Source: Fulvivirga imtechensis AK7 | GTDB lineage: Bacteria > Bacteroidota > Bacteroidia > Cytophagales > Cyclobacteriaceae | Assembly (NCBI RefSeq): GCF_000331535.1 | Contig: NZ_AMZN01000033.1 | Span: 1 to 64,000 of the forward strand | DNA length: 64,000 nt | Reading direction: 5' to 3' | Shown: one piece after another, positions 9,454-17,596 of the stretch | How positions within the stretch are numbered: the first letter of the stretch is position 1 | How the letters are laid out: each line of letters begins with the position of its first letter | Position numbers and translations under genes: made by a program | The notes under the pieces: model-generated | What the model saw: the letters and a program-made list of their open reading frames with translations, nothing else | Told to the model about the DNA's origin: nothing | The model's database searches: none

Positions 9454-10557
9454 ATGGCGCGAAAAGAGATCAATACCTGCACACTCAGAGAATGGCTTGA
9501 AACCGGCAAAGAAGTAAGCGTACTGGATATCAGGCCTGCTCATGAACGCATGGAATGGCACATTCCCGGCAGCGTGCATGTGGATATTTATGATGAATTG
9601 AAGAAGAACAACCCGGGGGCCGTTCAGTCCATTGACCTGGATAAATCAGTTCCGGTAGTAACGGTGTGTGCCGGTGGCAAAACCAGTCTGATTGCCTCTG
9701 AACTCCTGCAAAAAGCCGGCTATGAAGCTTATAGCTTGCATGGCGGCATGAAAAGCTGGAGCCTTTCGTGGAACACCGCCTCTGCATCTTTTGAAGGGTT
9801 CAATATCACGCAGTTCAGGCGCACAGGAAAAGGGTGTCTGTCGTACCTGATTGTGTCAGGAGCCGAAGCCATGGTAGTCGATGCTTCATTGCCCATAGAG
9901 GTCTATCAAGATGCCATGGATAAACGAGGCCTGACGTTGAAATATGTAGTGGATACACATATACATGCCGACCATTTGAGCCGTGCAAGAGAATTAGCGG
10001 CAGCTTATGACCTTCAACCCTTTGTTCCTGAAAATGATAAACTTCGGTATTCCTTCCTGCCAGTCACAAATGGCTCTATCTTTTTCTTAGAAAAACTGGA
10101 AGTGAAGGCTATTCATGCTCCCGGTCATACACCGGAAAGCATGACCTACCTGGTGAATGACCAGGTGCTGCTGACCGGTGATACGCTATTTACCAATGGG
10201 GTAGGCAGACCGGATCTAAAAGCCGATGAAGACGAGGCCAAAAAGAAGGCCCGGTTACTTTACCAGTCGCTGAAGAAACTTGTGCAACTGGACAAATCGA
10301 TACTGATCATGCCTGGCCATACCAGCCAGCCAGTTGCCTTTGACGGAACATTTATTCAAGCAAGCCTTGAGGATATTTTATCAAAGGTATCCATGCTGGC
10401 AGAGGAAGAAGAGGCATTTGTTCGGTTGTTAATGCAACGGATACCGAGCCCACCGGAAAACTACCTGAAAATTGTTGAGAAAAATATATCAGGTGACACT
10501 TCAGGTGTTGATCCTATTGAGTTGGAAGCAGGTGCAAACAGATGTGCTATATCATAA
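9454..10557 (+). CDS. Rhodanese-metallo-beta-lactamase fusion protein
   Basis: An upstream TTG could add 15 residues, but the ATG at 9454 (MARKEINTCTLREWLE) fits the domain start, giving 367 residues. An N-terminal rhodanese domain carries the active-site cysteine in VVTVCAGGKTS. A metallo-beta-lactamase fold follows with the metal-binding THIHADHLSRARE motif, HAPGHTPESMTYL, LLTGDTLFTNGVGRPDL and MPGHTS, close to persulfide dioxygenases (ETHE1/Blh type). It probably acts in the cytoplasm on persulfide or polysulfide sulfur. The MFS transporter gene starts 6 bp after its stop, so the two are likely cotranscribed. Oxygenase activity is inferred from the family and not proven. Confidence 0.85.
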   Translation: MARKEINTCTLREWLETGKEVSVLDIRPAHERMEWHIPGSVHVDIYDELKKNNPGAVQSIDLDKSVPVVTVCAGGKTSLIASELLQKAGYEAYSLHGGMKSWSLSWNTASASFEGFNITQFRRTGKGCLSYLIVSGAEAMVVDASLPIEVYQDAMDKRGLTLKYVVDTHIHADHLSRARELAAAYDLQPFVPENDKLRYSFLPVTNGSIFFLEKLEVKAIHAPGHTPESMTYLVNDQVLLTGDTLFTNGVGRPDLKADEDEAKKKARLLYQSLKKLVQLDKSILIMPGHTSQPVAFDGTFIQASLEDILSKVSMLAEEEEAFVRLLMQRIPSPPENYLKIVEKNISGDTSGVDPIELEAGANRCAIS

Positions 10558-10563
10558 AAAGCT

Positions 10564-11826
10564 ATGGAAGTTAAATCAGGATTGAAAAGCGAGGCGTCTG
10601 ACGGTTTGGAACCGTCTGACGCCTTAGGGAGGGAAGTTAAATTAGGACTTAGAGAAAACTGGAAGCAGTTTACACTGCTGGTAATCATCAATGGCTTTGT
10701 TGGCGGCATGGTCGGATTAGAGCGTACTATACTCCCGCAGATTGCCGAGGCAGACTTTAGCATAGCTGCAAAAACGGCTATCCTATCTTTTATTGTAGTG
10801 TTTGGCATTTCCAAAGCCATTACCAACTACTACACCGGTGCCTGGGCCAACAAGATAGGTCGTAAAAACCTGTTGGTCATCGGTTGGTTAGTAGGGCTCC
10901 CCGTTCCCCTTATTTTGATCTACGCCAGCAGTTGGAACTGGATCATTGCTGCCAATATTCTGCTGGGGATCAACCAGGGACTGACCTGGTCCAGCACGGT
11001 GGTGATGAAAATAGACCTGGTGGGCGAAAGAAACAGGGGGTTGGCGATGGGCTTAAATGAATCTGCAGGTTACCTGGCCGTTGGCATCGTAGCTTTCCTG
11101 ACAGGATGGATGGCCTCAGAATATGGCCTTCGCCCTTATCCATTCTATTTGGGTATTGGCTTTGTCATTGTAGGTTTGCTGGCTAGTTTTTTTCTGATCA
11201 AAGACACAGCTCACCATGTCAGTACTGAAACAAAAAGCAGCCAGGTCAAAAAACTGAAGAATGTTTTCCGTGAAACTACCTGGACAAATCCCAACCTCGG
11301 GTCCATCACCCAGGCCGGGCTGGTGAACAACCTGAATGACGGCATGATCTGGGGCCTTTTTCCCATCCTTTTGGCCAACAAAGGGTTTAGCCTGGTAGAA
11401 GTTGGAAAAATAGTAGCCATCTATCCGGTGGTATGGGGTTTGGGTCAGTTAGTCACCGGCAAACTGGCGGATATGCTGGCGAAGAAATCTATGCTCTTTT
11501 GGGGAATGCTCATTCAGGGGGCCGTTATTGTGGCCATGGTTTTTGCTACTTCATTCATTCAATTCACCCTTTTGAGTATCTTACTGGGGATTGGTACAGC
11601 CATAGTTTACCCCACTTTTCTGGCAGCCATAGCCGATTATACCCATCCTGTGCAGCGCGCCAACAGCATCGGTGTGTTCCGGTTATGGAGAGACCTGGGT
11701 TATGCCATCGGGGCAATACTTACTGGTATAACCGCGGATTTTTTTGGAATTGATATCTCCGTAATACTCATAGGAGGACTAACTGTGGTCTCTGCTTTGG
11801 TGATTGGATTAAGGATGAAGGGGTAG
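10564..11826 (+). CDS. MFS transporter
   Basis: The protein has 420 residues with about 12 hydrophobic segments and MFS loop motifs such as GAWANKIGRKNLLVIGW after TM2 and GLNESAGYLAVG. It should sit in the inner membrane as a secondary transporter. It follows the rhodanese/MBL gene by 6 bp, so its substrate may be a sulfur compound or other anion, but this is inference. The first 30 residues are odd: a palindrome flanked by near-duplicate EVKSGL/EVKLGL stretches has been inserted in frame, and the membrane part begins only near residue 37. Confidence 0.88.
   Translation: MEVKSGLKSEASDGLEPSDALGREVKLGLRENWKQFTLLVIINGFVGGMVGLERTILPQIAEADFSIAAKTAILSFIVVFGISKAITNYYTGAWANKIGRKNLLVIGWLVGLPVPLILIYASSWNWIIAANILLGINQGLTWSSTVVMKIDLVGERNRGLAMGLNESAGYLAVGIVAFLTGWMASEYGLRPYPFYLGIGFVIVGLLASFFLIKDTAHHVSTETKSSQVKKLKNVFRETTWTNPNLGSITQAGLVNNLNDGMIWGLFPILLANKGFSLVEVGKIVAIYPVVWGLGQLVTGKLADMLAKKSMLFWGMLIQGAVIVAMVFATSFIQFTLLSILLGIGTAIVYPTFLAAIADYTHPVQRANSIGVFRLWRDLGYAIGAILTGITADFFGIDISVILIGGLTVVSALVIGLRMKG
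10566..10649. repeat. Palindrome inserted in frame, with flanking duplication
   Basis: The arms AGGCGTCTGACGGTT (10592-10606) and AACCGTCTGACGCCT (10610-10624) form a 15-bp inverted repeat with one mismatch. Outside them, GGAAGTTAAATCAGGATT (10566) and GGAAGTTAAATTAGGACT (10632) are near-identical direct copies, offset by 66 bp (22 codons). It looks like a small palindromic element that inserted with target duplication and kept the reading frame. Confidence 0.65.
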
Positions 11827-11972
11827 TTTTTTAGCCATCAAATAGTTCCCATCAGTGCCATTGCAACCCTGGTTTTGCAACCTAGCCTTCCTCTTCGCAT
11901 TCATTCTGATGCAAAAAAACCTCTTTCTTTTAGATGGTCAATTTATTATATTGACTTAGTAAACTTACTTAC

Positions 11973-12617
11973 ATGGACCAACTAATACAAACCCTGCTGC
12001 GGGAGCTTACAATGCATGACCCCGCTGCCGCAGCCCGACTGCGCAATATCATCACGCAAAATATGACTCCACTGGCACTTCTACGTGCTCTGTACGAGCT
12101 TTTGACATCCGGAGTTATTGACAGAAACATGCTGATGCGACTCCTGCGACTGTATGCCCGTGCTGGCGTCATCGATTCTGAATTACTGGCAGTAGCAGTT
12201 GCTGAAGCAGAGGCTGATGCGGCCGCTGCAGCAGGGGCCTCCGCTGGTAAGGGCACATCCTGGCTGAAATGGGGCGCTAGAGGTGGTGTATACCTGATAC
12301 TCATTTATCTATTAGGCGCTGCGATTATTGATGCAACAACCGATCTGGAACATGGGAACACAGGCAATGGAGTTTGTGCTGCAAATGCCACCCCCGAAAA
12401 CGTAGATGCAGATGTTTCATCATATGGCCCCAAATCTGCCTTACGTAACGCACTAAAGGATATCCAATCAAAATGTGAAAACTCTTCAGTCAACTGTACA
12501 GACCCTGAGTGTCATTCCTGTGGCAAAGATGCTGCCGTACAAACAACTGAGATTAAAAATCGCATTCTCTGGTATACTGCGGTAGTTACTGCGAAGTGTC
12601 AATGCTGGTGCAAATAG
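11973..12617 (+). CDS. Unknown single-pass membrane protein, Cys-rich tail
   Basis: The protein has 214 residues and I do not recognise the family. Residues 1-80 are helical and Leu/Arg-rich (LLRELTMHDPAAAARLRN, MLMRLLRLYARAGVIDSE). An Ala-rich stretch (about 70-88) leads into one transmembrane segment (GVYLILIYLLGAAIIDA, about 106-122). The remaining roughly 90 residues contain nine Cys, including CENSSVNCTDPECHSCGKD and a terminal CQCWCK. The Cys-rich part would lie on the side opposite the helical N-terminus, probably the periplasm, where disulfides could form. It is a lone gene with no operon partner. The ending resembles small secreted or natural-product precursor tails only loosely. Confidence 0.6.
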   Translation: MDQLIQTLLRELTMHDPAAAARLRNIITQNMTPLALLRALYELLTSGVIDRNMLMRLLRLYARAGVIDSELLAVAVAEAEADAAAAAGASAGKGTSWLKWGARGGVYLILIYLLGAAIIDATTDLEHGNTGNGVCAANATPENVDADVSSYGPKSALRNALKDIQSKCENSSVNCTDPECHSCGKDAAVQTTEIKNRILWYTAVVTAKCQCWCK

Positions 12618-12676
12618 TAAGGAAAAACATGAAAGATATTTTTCCACTCTTGGGATAACCCTGAGAGAATTTGACC

Positions 12677-12952
12677 TTATAGATCCTTCCTCTCCGGGGC
12701 TTTTCCTTTTTCTGAACGAATAGGATCAGGTAGATACCGGAGCACCCAGAATGAAGCCAGAGCCAGAATAAAAGACCCGACAAAAGTGGTAATGGCAAAT
12801 GCGAGATTTTCCCTAAGCGCATTGTTCAATGCCCCGAACAAGAACCATATTTGTATGCTTACAAATAAGATGAGCAGCAAAATAATGCCCGTCATCAGGG
12901 TATTGGTTTTATTGGGGTGCGCCTCATTTTGCGACCTTCTGTAATCACTCAT
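12677..12952 (-). CDS. Small two-helix membrane protein of the molybdoenzyme locus
   Basis: The protein has 91 residues with two hydrophobic helices (TGIILLLILFVSIQIWFLFG and FVGSFILALASFWVLRYL) and short charged ends. It is the last gene of the minus-strand cluster, 2 bp after the Rieske gene, so it is almost certainly cotranscribed with it. Small proteins of this kind (DUF6755-like) occur beside Rieske and ferredoxin subunits and may anchor or assemble the complex; the family name is from memory and not verified. Confidence 0.75.
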   Translation of the reverse strand: MSDYRRSQNEAHPNKTNTLMTGIILLLILFVSIQIWFLFGALNNALRENLAFAITTFVGSFILALASFWVLRYLPDPIRSEKGKAPERKDL

Positions 12953-12954
12953 AG

Positions 12955-13488
12955 CTATACAATTTTATTTGGTTCTTTAGCTTTTACAAATACCTGGTTT
13001 TCCTTTAGTACCACCTCCAATTGTGGGAGCGGGCGTGGTGGTGGACCTTGTAACACGTCTCCTGTTCGAGGGTTGAAATATCCTTTGTGACAGGGACATT
13101 CTATCTTATCCAAATCTGCTCTATAGCGAACAGCACATGCAAGGTGCGTACATTTCTGCTCGTATGCCCTCCACTCATTTTCTTCAAGGTGGATGAGAAT
13201 GTAAGGAATGATCTCACTTCCTTCTATACTAAACTGAAACATTTCCCCCACAGGTACATCGGATTGATTACATACATAATGTTCTCCTTTCAATTCCTCT
13301 GCCGGAAAGTACAGTGACTTGATTACGATACCTCCGTTGCCAATCGCCAGGGCCCCGGAGAGCAACCCCAGGTATTTGGCAAATTCCCTTCGACTAACGT
13401 GGGTGGCCTCCTTGCGTTCTATCGGAAAGTCACTTTTCCAATTGGGGATCTTCTCATATTTCTCGTCTTTCATATTCAAAGGTGTCAT
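12955..13488 (-). CDS. Rieske [2Fe-2S] protein with Tat-type signal
   Basis: The protein has 177 residues. A twin-arginine-like signal (SRREFAKYLGLLSGALAIG, residues 32-50) precedes a Rieske domain. The cluster motifs are complete: CTHLAC (Cys113, His115 as ligands, Cys118 in the disulfide) and CPCH (Cys131, His134 as ligands, Cys133 in the disulfide). It would be a membrane-anchored periplasmic electron carrier, folded before export. Its start codon overlaps the ferredoxin gene stop by one base (TAATG), showing translational coupling. In this locus it probably passes electrons between quinol and the reductase or a periplasmic acceptor. Confidence 0.9.
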   Translation of the reverse strand: MTPLNMKDEKYEKIPNWKSDFPIERKEATHVSRREFAKYLGLLSGALAIGNGGIVIKSLYFPAEELKGEHYVCNQSDVPVGEMFQFSIEGSEIIPYILIHLEENEWRAYEQKCTHLACAVRYRADLDKIECPCHKGYFNPRTGDVLQGPPPRPLPQLEVVLKENQVFVKAKEPNKIV

Positions 13489-14066
13489 TATTCAACGATC
13501 AGTTTGTGAGTGCCTTTGGGCATCATGATGTTTACTTTGGTGTTAACCTCCTGGTTTCCAAATTGAAAAGTATTTACCGGTACGCTGTCGGGGCGCATTC
13601 TTTCAATCTCCTGCCTTGTACCATAAAAGAGAGCCTGACTGGGGCACACTGTTGCACACATTGGCTTTTTGCCAGCACTGGTCCTGTCATAACACATATT
13701 GCACTTCATCATCAGTTCGGCTTTTTCCTCCTTTTTTGGCACACCAAACGGACAAGCCAACACACAGTTGGAACAACCGATGCACCTCGATGTATTGGCA
13801 GAGTGCACCACCCCAAAATCATCCTGATGGATGGCATCGGCAGGACAAACATTGGCACAGGTGGGATCCTCACAATGCATACATACCTGAACCGTTGTTT
13901 GTACACTCACAGCCCGGTTTACATAGTTAACATGTATCATGCTTTCCTGTCCGTTTGTCTCACATTCCGCACAGGCCATTTCACAGGCGTGACAACCAAT
14001 GCAGCGTTGCATATCTACAAAAAAAGCCATTTCTTGTTTATACTTTGTTTCCGGCATACTTTCCAA
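13488..14066 (-). CDS. Four-cluster ferredoxin subunit of a molybdoenzyme
   Basis: The protein has 192 residues, with sixteen Cys in four [4Fe-4S] motifs: [39 protein letters not shown] and [21 protein letters not shown] (the last cluster is split by a spacer). This is the NrfC/DmsB/HybA type of electron-transfer subunit. It lacks a signal peptide, so it should act on the cytoplasmic side. An internal Met ([10 protein letters not shown]) 12 codons in is an alternative start. It lies 40 bp after the catalytic subunit gene and overlaps the Rieske gene. Confidence 0.92.
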   Translation of the reverse strand: MESMPETKYKQEMAFFVDMQRCIGCHACEMACAECETNGQESMIHVNYVNRAVSVQTTVQVCMHCEDPTCANVCPADAIHQDDFGVVHSANTSRCIGCSNCVLACPFGVPKKEEKAELMMKCNMCYDRTSAGKKPMCATVCPSQALFYGTRQEIERMRPDSVPVNTFQFGNQEVNTKVNIMMPKGTHKLIVE

Positions 14067-14106
14067 TTTTGCGATTACAATTCATTTCAATGTTGTTTTA
14101 GGCCCG

Positions 14107-16350
14107 TTATTTGTCATTACTGTTTTCCGCGGGCAAATAACTTTGGTACGCTGTTTCCGTCAATTCAACGGTTGCTTTCTCTCCTGTAGGAATTAGCTGA
14201 CAGGCACATACTTTAAATTCAGGTATCTTTGAAACCGGATCCAGTGTGCCAATGGTCAGTTGATTGGCCGATTGTTTTCCACCCCAGTGGTAAGGAATGA
14301 AAACTGTATCTTCCCGTATAGTCTCTACCAACTGTGCAGGAAACGATGCCTCTCCCCGTCTGGTCTTTACTTTAATGAGATCCCTGTCTTTGATATCGTA
14401 TTGATAGGCCAGCTTCGGGTGTATTTCAAGCAAAGGTTCAGGATATTGATCAACCAGTTTTCCTATCCTTCGTGTAGAGGTGCCACTCAGGTACTGCGAT
14501 ACAACACGGCCTGTTGTTAAAACTACAGGAAACTCCTTGTCTGTTCGTTCCGCAGCAGGTTTGTAGGTAACCGGATTGAAATGCGCCTTCCCATCAGGTG
14601 TTTTAAACTTGCGGTCTTCCCACAGGCGCGGGGTTCCAGGATGGTCCTCCGATGGACAAGGCCAGAAAACCCCCATATTGTCCACCACTTTTTTATAGGT
14701 GATCCCGTAATAATCTGCCGTTCCTCCTTTGGAAGCCACCCTGAGCTCGTTGAAAATGTCTTCACTTGTGTTATAGCTGAACTTATCACCGGTACCCAGC
14801 CGGGCGGCCAGCTCCATCAATATCTGTCCATCTCTTCTTGTATTTCCCGGAGGTGTAATGGCCTCATTAATTTTTACTACCCTTCCTTCTGCCGTTGTTA
14901 CCGTACCTTCCTCTTCTTCGTGTAAAGACCCAGCCATAATGATATCCGCATGCCTGGCCGTTTCTGACAGAAATGTATCAATACATATATAAAATTCCAG
15001 CTTTTCGAGCGCTTCACGAACGAAATTATTATTGGGCAGCGATACAAGGGGGTTAAAGCAAATAGAGATCATGCCTTTTATATCACCCCGGTGGATAGCT
15101 TCAATCTGCTCATAGGCAGTCAGGCCCTTACCTGGCATGTCCTTTTCATCGATACCCCACACTCCGGCAATGTACTTACGATGTTCCGGATTAGTGATAT
15201 CACGGTTGCCTGGCAACTGATCACATTTATGGCCATGCTCTCTTCCCCCCTGACCGTTGCCCTGACCGGTAATAGTCCCATATCCGCAGTAGGGTTTTCC
15301 AATACGGCCCGTGGCTAACACTAAATTGATGCAGCTCAGCACATTATCAACTCCCTTAGAGTGGTGCTCTATACCCCTGGCATGGAGTAAAAAACTTGTT
15401 TTTGCCTTACCCCATAGGGTAGCTGCCTCCATGATCTGCTCCTTGGGTATACCAGTAGTTTCTTCTGCCCACTCCAGGTCGTAATCCTTCACCGCTTCAA
15501 TTGTTTCCTGAAAACCGGAAGTGTGATTCTTGATAAAATCATGGTCCAGCCAGTCATTATCTACGAGTATTTTTAGCATGGCCCCGAATAAAGCAGAATC
15601 CCCACCCGGCCTTACTGCTAAATGCAGATCAGCAGTTCGCGCCAGTGGGATCACCCTGGGATCAACAACGATTAGTTTCGCGCCATTGTCCCTGGCCTGC
15701 CAGATGTAATGTGTAAGCGTTGGGAAGGTTTCGCTGATATTTGCTCCGGCCACGAGGATTACCTCCGCATGTTTTAAGTCTGCCCAACTATTGGAGGTTC
15801 TGTCAAGCCCAAAGGCCTTTTTATTGCCCCCACCTGCGCTAACCATGCACAGACGGCCGTTATAATCAAGGTTGGCCGTTTTTAACGCTACACGGGCAAA
15901 CTTGCCGATCATATAGCTTTTTTCGTTAGTGAGCGAAACGCCAGATAGCATGGCAAATGCATCATTGCCATACGTGTTCTGAATGCGCTTGATCTCACTT
16001 ACTGTAGTGCTCATAGCATGCTCCCACGACACGGGCTCAAAGCCTTTGCCCTCTACCCGCTGCAAGGGATCCATGAGCCTGTCGGGATGGTTGTTTTGCA
16101 TGTATCGTTGAATTCCTTTTGGGCAAAGCCGGCCTTCATTAAAGGGAAACTCCATCCAGGGCTCAAAACCGGCAATTTTATTGTCTTTTACCTTGAGTTG
16201 GATGCCACACTGCATTCCACAATAGCAACAATGGGTTTTTACCAACTTATCTGGTTCATGCGCGCCATGGAATCCGACCTGTGGCGGATATGCTTTATGA
16301 GGTCCAAATTTTTCTATTATCTTATCAACTGTTACGGGAAGCTTCGCCAT
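14107..16350 (-). CDS. Molybdopterin oxidoreductase, nitrate-reductase-like
   Basis: The protein has 747 residues. The N-terminal [4Fe-4S] ligands are Cys41, Cys44, Cys48 (CCYCGMQCG) and Cys76 (RLCPKG). The likely Mo ligand is Cys168 in LCMVSAGGGNKKAFG, as in assimilatory/periplasmic nitrate reductases (NasA/NarB/NapA group). ANISETFPTLTHYIW and the C-terminal dinucleotide-binding domain (VVLTTGRVVSQYLSGTSTRR) are present. No Tat signal is seen, so it is probably cytoplasmic. The adjacent NarK-like transporter makes nitrate the best substrate guess, with the NarI-like, ferredoxin and Rieske subunits feeding electrons. Other oxyanions remain possible. Confidence 0.88.
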   Translation of the reverse strand: MAKLPVTVDKIIEKFGPHKAYPPQVGFHGAHEPDKLVKTHCCYCGMQCGIQLKVKDNKIAGFEPWMEFPFNEGRLCPKGIQRYMQNNHPDRLMDPLQRVEGKGFEPVSWEHAMSTTVSEIKRIQNTYGNDAFAMLSGVSLTNEKSYMIGKFARVALKTANLDYNGRLCMVSAGGGNKKAFGLDRTSNSWADLKHAEVILVAGANISETFPTLTHYIWQARDNGAKLIVVDPRVIPLARTADLHLAVRPGGDSALFGAMLKILVDNDWLDHDFIKNHTSGFQETIEAVKDYDLEWAEETTGIPKEQIMEAATLWGKAKTSFLLHARGIEHHSKGVDNVLSCINLVLATGRIGKPYCGYGTITGQGNGQGGREHGHKCDQLPGNRDITNPEHRKYIAGVWGIDEKDMPGKGLTAYEQIEAIHRGDIKGMISICFNPLVSLPNNNFVREALEKLEFYICIDTFLSETARHADIIMAGSLHEEEEGTVTTAEGRVVKINEAITPPGNTRRDGQILMELAARLGTGDKFSYNTSEDIFNELRVASKGGTADYYGITYKKVVDNMGVFWPCPSEDHPGTPRLWEDRKFKTPDGKAHFNPVTYKPAAERTDKEFPVVLTTGRVVSQYLSGTSTRRIGKLVDQYPEPLLEIHPKLAYQYDIKDRDLIKVKTRRGEASFPAQLVETIREDTVFIPYHWGGKQSANQLTIGTLDPVSKIPEFKVCACQLIPTGEKATVELTETAYQSYLPAENSNDK

Positions 16351-16376
16351 TTTTTAGTCTGATTGATTTTTAATTT

Positions 16377-17432
16377 CTATCCAAAGAACTTTCCTGATGC
16401 CTTCCTCGCCTGAAAATGTGCCTTTGCCAAAGCTGAACGCTTGCCTTCAGGGCTCAGGTCCAGGTGATTTCTGCCGTCTTTTTTCTCATAGTCGAACCCG
16501 AGCTGTTTTGTGAGTAATTTCAAATCGTCTACATGCATTTGAGTCGCAAATTCCTGGTGTGTATGCTCACAAACAGCCATTCCTCTCCTCTGCCCTTCAT
16601 GTTTGTAAAGGTTGGCTCCTAACTGTGCCAGACGCTGAAAAACATGAAAAAACTTACCAAAGGGCAACCACACCAGCCATAAAATGACCACTATGGCGTG
16701 GGTCACCGCCATAAACTGATAGGTCTTGCCTTGCAAAAAAGTGTAATCGTAAGAAATACCCAGGCCTGTCACAGAAATTGCGATCAGGAGTATCAGCGGG
16801 AGCCAGTCTTCGCTAAGCGATTGCGTGGCAATCAGTCCGCCATCGGTAAGCCTCCGCTTCATCATCATTGCCGACCCTATGATCACTAAAAACGAGCACC
16901 ACACTAACCCATGGAATGCAACAAAGGCCATAACAGAGCCCAGGGCAAAAGTACCGGCTTCAAAGCCAAAGACCTTGGCGTAATAAGTTACATCATCTCC
17001 CGGCTTGAGCTCAAAATGTATCCATCCAAAGGTGAGAGGAATGGTGATGGCAAATGCAAGAAGGCAACCAATTGCCAGCAGGAAGTGTCCCACCCATCTG
17101 GTTCTGCTCCGGTAGGCTATAAACCGCTGAAAGAGGATATTTCTGACAAACAATCTCAGAGACCTCCATGCATATGGTATGAAATCCTTGCTGAAGAGGA
17201 ATTGCATACTCCTCCGCCAGTACAGGCGCGTGGGTGGCCTTTGCAACCAAACCGAATATCTGTAAGCAATTCCGAAAACAGCGAATATGGTGCCCAGTAA
17301 ATAAGATATGAGTGCAGGGTCAAAATTTTGCAGATCACGAGAACCAACCAAAACAAGGATCACAACCACTACAACCGCAATGGTTGCTTTTACAAGGGCA
17401 GTACGATTGAGGGTTTGGAAGAGTCTAAACAT
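16377..17432 (-). CDS. NarI/HdrC-like membrane cytochrome b subunit
   Basis: The protein has 351 residues. Six or so hydrophobic helices run from residue 12 to about 285. Candidate haem-ligating histidines lie in or next to helices: WVGHFLLAIG, VAFHGLVW, MAVTHAIVVI and FFHVFQRL. This fits a quinol-oxidising di-haem cytochrome b of the NarI type. The C-terminal 80 residues are soluble, with CEHTHQEFATQMHVDDLKLL. It is encoded 26 bp before the catalytic subunit in the same direction, so it is probably the membrane anchor of the reductase. Confidence 0.85.
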   Translation of the reverse strand: MFRLFQTLNRTALVKATIAVVVVVILVLVGSRDLQNFDPALISYLLGTIFAVFGIAYRYSVWLQRPPTRLYWRRSMQFLFSKDFIPYAWRSLRLFVRNILFQRFIAYRSRTRWVGHFLLAIGCLLAFAITIPLTFGWIHFELKPGDDVTYYAKVFGFEAGTFALGSVMAFVAFHGLVWCSFLVIIGSAMMMKRRLTDGGLIATQSLSEDWLPLILLIAISVTGLGISYDYTFLQGKTYQFMAVTHAIVVILWLVWLPFGKFFHVFQRLAQLGANLYKHEGQRRGMAVCEHTHQEFATQMHVDDLKLLTKQLGFDYEKKDGRNHLDLSPEGKRSALAKAHFQARKASGKFFG

Positions 17433-17596
17433 AATCTTATTCTTAAAAACAAATTCTTAAAAAACTAAGACACCACCAACATGGTTATGACAATGGCCTC
17501 TTTATTTATTCATAGCTCTGCCTTGAGACACAGAAAATCAACTACTCAAAATTTCCATTTCCATATATGGTTTGGTCGTTTATCATTTTCATATTT

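Noticed and set aside
13482-14189. A 235-codon rightward open frame
   Set aside because: It lies antisense to the ferredoxin and molybdoenzyme genes, whose Cys motifs are unmistakable; its translation has no coding pattern or domain.
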